Positions 61,335-64,000 of a stretch of DNA of 64,000 bases are shown here, piece after piece. Position numbers and translations under genes: made by a program. Numbering within the stretch: position 1 is the stretch's first letter; every line of letters starts with the position of its first letter. The stretch is from Halorientalis litorea (GTDB lineage: Archaea; Halobacteriota; Halobacteria; Halobacteriales; Haloarculaceae), in the NCBI RefSeq assembly GCF_023028225.1, contig NZ_CP095482.1:1116001-1180000 (forward strand), in the 5' to 3' direction. The notes beneath the pieces were generated by a model. It was not told where the DNA came from. It ran no database searches and saw nothing but the letters and a program-made list of their open reading frames with translations.

Positions 61335-62342
61335 ATGAGGTGTGATTCGCGGTTCGGCCTCCTCTTCGAGTTGATAGAGGACGCCGTCGTGGACGTGGAA
61401 CTCGTCGACGGCGTCCCCGTCGTCAGGGAGGTCAATCCGGCGTTCGTCGACATCTTCGGCTACGACCCCGAGACGATAGTCGGCGAGTCGCTGAACGAGT
61501 TCATCGTCCCGGAGACGCAGGTGCGGGAGGCCACGAAGTTCGACAAGCGGACGGAGCGCGGTGAGGTCAACCGCGCCGTCGTCTCCCGCCGGACGGCCGC
61601 CGGCGTTCGGCGTTTCCGCTACCGTGGCGTCCCCTACACCCGCGACGGCGGTCGGCACGGCCTCGCTATCTACACCGACATCACCGACCAGCGGCGGCGG
61701 GAACAGCACCACCGGGTCCTCCACCGCGTCCTCCGGCACAACCTCCGCAACCGACTGACGCGAATCATCGGCTCGGCCGAACGGTTGCACAAACCCGACG
61801 CGGACGTGGAGCGACACGCCGACGACATCCTACAGGCCGCCCTCGGCCTCAGTGAGTTGAGCGACCGCGCGGGAAACGTCGAGGATATCCTCGATTCGAC
61901 CAGACCCGAGCGACACGAACTCGACCTGAGTGACGTCCTCGGCGGCGTCGTCGAACGGGCACGCGAGCAGTACCCCGGCGCGACGTTCGAAGCGGAACTT
62001 CCCGACACCCGTCCCGTCCTCGCGGACGACCGCGTCGCCGTCGCGTTCACGAACCTCGTGGAGAACGCCGTCGAACACGCCGGTGGGTCACCGGTAGTGA
62101 CCGTCACTGCCGAACGCGAGGGTGCGGACGTGGTCGTCACCGTCACCGACGACGGCCCCGGGATTCCCGACCACGAACGGGCGGTCATCTTCGACGGCCA
62201 GCGAGTGTCCCAGCACACCCACAGTACGGGCCTCGGCCTGTGGGTGACGAAGTGGCTCGTCGAGGGGTTCGGGGGGCGACTGGACTACGGGAGAGCGGAC
62301 GGCAGGACACACGTCTCGGTCCGGCTCCCGACCGCCGCGTGA
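61335..62342 (+). CDS. PAS-domain sensor histidine kinase
   Basis: A 335-residue soluble kinase. Residues ~5-120 form a PAS domain (NPAFVDIFGYDPETIVGESL...GLAIYTDITDQRRRE). The phospho-acceptor is His135 in VLRHNLRNRL; N box FTNLVENAVEHA, G1 VTDDGPGIP and G2 TGLGLWVTKW are intact. No response regulator adjoins it, so its partner is elsewhere, as is common for haloarchaeal kinases. The signal is unknown. Confidence 0.9.
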   Translation: MRCDSRFGLLFELIEDAVVDVELVDGVPVVREVNPAFVDIFGYDPETIVGESLNEFIVPETQVREATKFDKRTERGEVNRAVVSRRTAAGVRRFRYRGVPYTRDGGRHGLAIYTDITDQRRREQHHRVLHRVLRHNLRNRLTRIIGSAERLHKPDADVERHADDILQAALGLSELSDRAGNVEDILDSTRPERHELDLSDVLGGVVERAREQYPGATFEAELPDTRPVLADDRVAVAFTNLVENAVEHAGGSPVVTVTAEREGADVVVTVTDDGPGIPDHERAVIFDGQRVSQHTHSTGLGLWVTKWLVEGFGGRLDYGRADGRTHVSVRLPTAA

Positions 62343-62499
62343 CCCGACTGTGGGTGTTGCCCGCGCGTTTCGTTCACTCGCTACCATCCCGCGGGTCGTT
62401 TCTCCCCGCTCCGCACGGGCCTTCGCTCACGCCGTTCGTTCGCTCTCGCCCTGCTCGCGGCTCACGCCGCTCGCTTTTCCGGTGGCTCGCGCGCTTCGC

Positions 62500-63399
62500 T
62501 TACTCGCCACCGCCGACCACGAACTCGAACAGGTCGTCGTCGCGCACGTCCATGCCCTGCCGCCGGAAGAACGCCGCCACGTTGTGACAGTCCCGTTCGA
62601 GGAACTCCCGGCTGTTGGGGTGGTGGACCGTCACCGCCTGCCCGAGGTCGATGACGACGAGTTCCGACCCGTGGAGCAGGATGTTGTACTCCGAGAGGTC
62701 GCCGTGGACCAGTCCCGCGTCGTGGAGACGGCGCATGTACTCCCGAACGACTTCGTAGGCCGTCTCCGGGTTCTCGACGTGGACCTCGCCCAACCGTTTC
62801 GCCCGGTCGTCGGCGAGGCCGAGCAGTTCCATCACGAGGACGTTCCGTTCGACGGCGATGGGTGTCGGGACGCGCACACCGGCCGCCCGGGCGCGCGAGA
62901 GGTTCGCGAACTCCTTGCGGACCCACGCCTTGACGACTTCCCCTTTGTCCTGCCCGATGCCCTCGAACCGCGGGTCGCCGTCGAGGTAGCCCCGCATGTC
63001 GCGGAAGTCGGAGGCGTTGATGCGGTACACTTTGACCGCCACCTCCCGGTTCTCGCCGGGCCGTGGCGAGTCCTCGGGGAGGTGTTCCACCGCCGTCGCA
63101 CCGCCGAGTGCCTGATAGACGTTGGCCTCCTTACCCGTGGAGATGGGGCCACCGAACGCGTCGATGTACCCGTCCTGAACGAGTTTGTAGAGGGCGGCGA
63201 AGGTGGCGTCGTCGAAGACCGAGGCCTCGACCTTGAACTGGTCGGCGTCCTTGATTCGCTCGCGGAACTGGTCGAACTCCCGGTCGCGCTTGCGGGCGAT
63301 GCGGTCGGCGTCCGTGTCCGAGACGTCGACTTCCTCCCACTCGTCGCCCGGCGAATCCACGTCGTCGGTGTCCACGAGGTCGAACTCGGTCACGGCCAC
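62500..63399 (-). CDS. rio1: RIO1-type serine/threonine protein kinase
   Basis: A 299-residue atypical kinase acting in late small-subunit ribosome maturation. The nucleotide loop GPISTGKEANVYQALG, the Lys in VAVKVYRINASDFRDM, catalytic LVHGDLSEYNIL and metal loop VVIDLGQAV are intact. The N-terminal ~50 residues are acidic. GTG start at 63399. aIF1A lies 72 bp upstream on the same strand and the KH gene downstream beyond the kinase, fitting a ribosome-biogenesis neighbourhood. Confidence 0.95.
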   Translation of the reverse strand: MAVTEFDLVDTDDVDSPGDEWEEVDVSDTDADRIARKRDREFDQFRERIKDADQFKVEASVFDDATFAALYKLVQDGYIDAFGGPISTGKEANVYQALGGATAVEHLPEDSPRPGENREVAVKVYRINASDFRDMRGYLDGDPRFEGIGQDKGEVVKAWVRKEFANLSRARAAGVRVPTPIAVERNVLVMELLGLADDRAKRLGEVHVENPETAYEVVREYMRRLHDAGLVHGDLSEYNILLHGSELVVIDLGQAVTVHHPNSREFLERDCHNVAAFFRRQGMDVRDDDLFEFVVGGGE

Positions 63400-63471
63400 A
63401 TCCCCCCGGGTGTTGGCCGGTCGACTGTCGGGACCACACGACGCGATACGACGGACCGCATTAGGGGTGAG

Positions 63472-63759
63472 TCACTCCCGGATGTGCCCCTCCTCCCGGA
63501 GTTGGTCGGCTTCCTGTTTCTCGTAACGCCACGTGATGTCCCCCTTCTCGTCCTGCCAGTCCCACGGTTCGACCAGTACCACGTCGTCCTCGCGTATCCA
63601 GATGCGCTTTTGCATCTTGCCCGGGATGCGGGCTGTCCGTGTCTCACCGTCCATACACCGGACGCGAACCCGGTTGGCCCCCAGCATGTCCTCGACGACG
63701 GCGAACACTTCGTCCTCGTCGGGCATGCGGAGGTCAGTGCGGCCCTCGTTGTCGCTCAT
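63472..63759 (-). CDS. eif1A: Translation initiation factor aIF1A
   Basis: A 95-residue OB-fold initiation factor that binds the ribosomal A site and scans for the start codon. Diagnostic: [55 protein letters not shown]. The ATG at 63759 ([10 protein letters not shown]) gives the normal length; the in-frame extension to 63831 is not family-like. It is in a likely operon with rio1. Confidence 0.95.
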   Translation of the reverse strand: MSDNEGRTDLRMPDEDEVFAVVEDMLGANRVRVRCMDGETRTARIPGKMQKRIWIREDDVVLVEPWDWQDEKGDITWRYEKQEADQLREEGHIRE

Positions 63760-63940
63760 GGCCGGTGGTTCGGCCGCGGGACGGTTTAACTTTTGCACAA
63801 TCGCGCCGAACGCGCGCGAGCGACGAGGCACCCACCGAACCCCGATTTTCCGGTGGAATCGTCCACTCGACGGGCAGTCGTGCGGTTCCCCCTATAACCG
63901 CGCCCCCTGAAAGAACGGGGTGCTAAAGTAGAGGACCAAT

Positions 63941-63951
63941 GATTTATTATG
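63941..63951 (+). promoter_or_regulatory. TATA box of the final partial gene
   Basis: GATTTATTATG lies about 28 nt upstream of the ATG at 63975, the expected spacing for a leaderless transcript. Confidence 0.55.
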
Positions 63952-63974
63952 ATGTCTTTGCTGGGTAGGGGTGC

Positions 63975-64000
63975 ATGAAAGCCGCAGTTTTCCACGGGGT
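63975..64000 (+). CDS. Start of a probable zinc-dependent alcohol dehydrogenase (3' truncated by window edge)
   Basis: Only the first eight codons are visible, MKAAVFHG. This is the almost invariant N terminus of medium-chain zinc alcohol/threonine dehydrogenases, and it is preceded by a well-placed TATA box. The assignment rests on these few residues and could be changed by the sequence beyond the window. Confidence 0.5.

Overview
The window is chromosomal DNA from a halophilic archaeon (class Halobacteria). Evidence: high G+C with strongly GC-biased third codon positions; very acidic, Asp/Glu-rich proteins; archaeal information-processing genes (aIF2-gamma, Rpo7, Spt4, S24e, S27ae, aIF1A, a KH-domain ribosome factor, Rio1, a Kae1-Bud32 fusion, Trm1, a thermosome with a Gly/Met tail); archaeal TATA boxes about 25-30 nt upstream of starts (several genes look leaderless); a Tat-dependent lipoprotein; a PGF-CTERM surface protein; the haloarchaeal type of malate synthase; and Bat-type HTH regulators. 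The genus cannot be fixed from this sequence alone.

Layout. 1-8.3 kb: end of a probable metallo-beta-lactamase gene, a CPA-type Na+/H+ antiporter with TrkA domains, an F420-dependent reductase, a tungsten aldehyde:ferredoxin oxidoreductase, a Tat lipoprotein, a hotdog thioesterase, a Bat-like HTH protein and a DUF47/PhoU-like protein. 8.4-16.6 kb: thiolase, an AAA+ ATPase, a PhnP-like hydrolase, a Tat-exported protein, an EamA transporter, small membrane proteins and a HAD hydrolase. 16.7-23.7 kb: the conserved archaeal translation/transcription cluster (aIF2-gamma, PIN, Rpo7, Spt4, GTP-dependent dephospho-CoA kinase, S24e, S27ae, Kae1-Bud32), then an ITPase and a PIN-like gene overlapping a 32-codon ORF. 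23.7-28.9 kb: molybdate/sulfate transporter, TrkA, and the glyoxylate shunt (aceA, aceB).

28.9-40.5 kb is the accessory part. It holds a gene-poor 1.25 kb stretch with a G-quadruplex-like tract. Next comes a two-gene signalling operon: a 1,940-residue kinase with about ten PAS and three GAF domains, and a response regulator fused to a Bat-type HTH output. One PAS domain is a clear LOV homologue in which the photoactive Cys is Pro. A near-perfect palindrome sits between the operon's TATA box and its start codon. A tRNA-Thr gene follows, then a decayed mobile-element remnant: a methyltransferase lacking its N-terminal catalytic motif and a tyrosine-integrase fragment without a start.

40.5-64 kb returns to ordinary chromosome: enoyl-CoA hydratase, NAD synthetase, tRNA-Gly with a nearby partial copy of its 3' end, a PGF-CTERM protein, an acyltransferase, an aldo/keto reductase ending inside a 79-bp palindrome, Trm1, BrkB/PAP2 membrane proteins, the divergent glnA-lrp pair, a tetR-MATE operon with an apparent operator, the thermosome, KH/Rio1/aIF1A genes, a PAS histidine kinase, and the first codons of a probable zinc alcohol dehydrogenase. 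Except for the signalling operon and the element remnant, most genes belong to well-known families.
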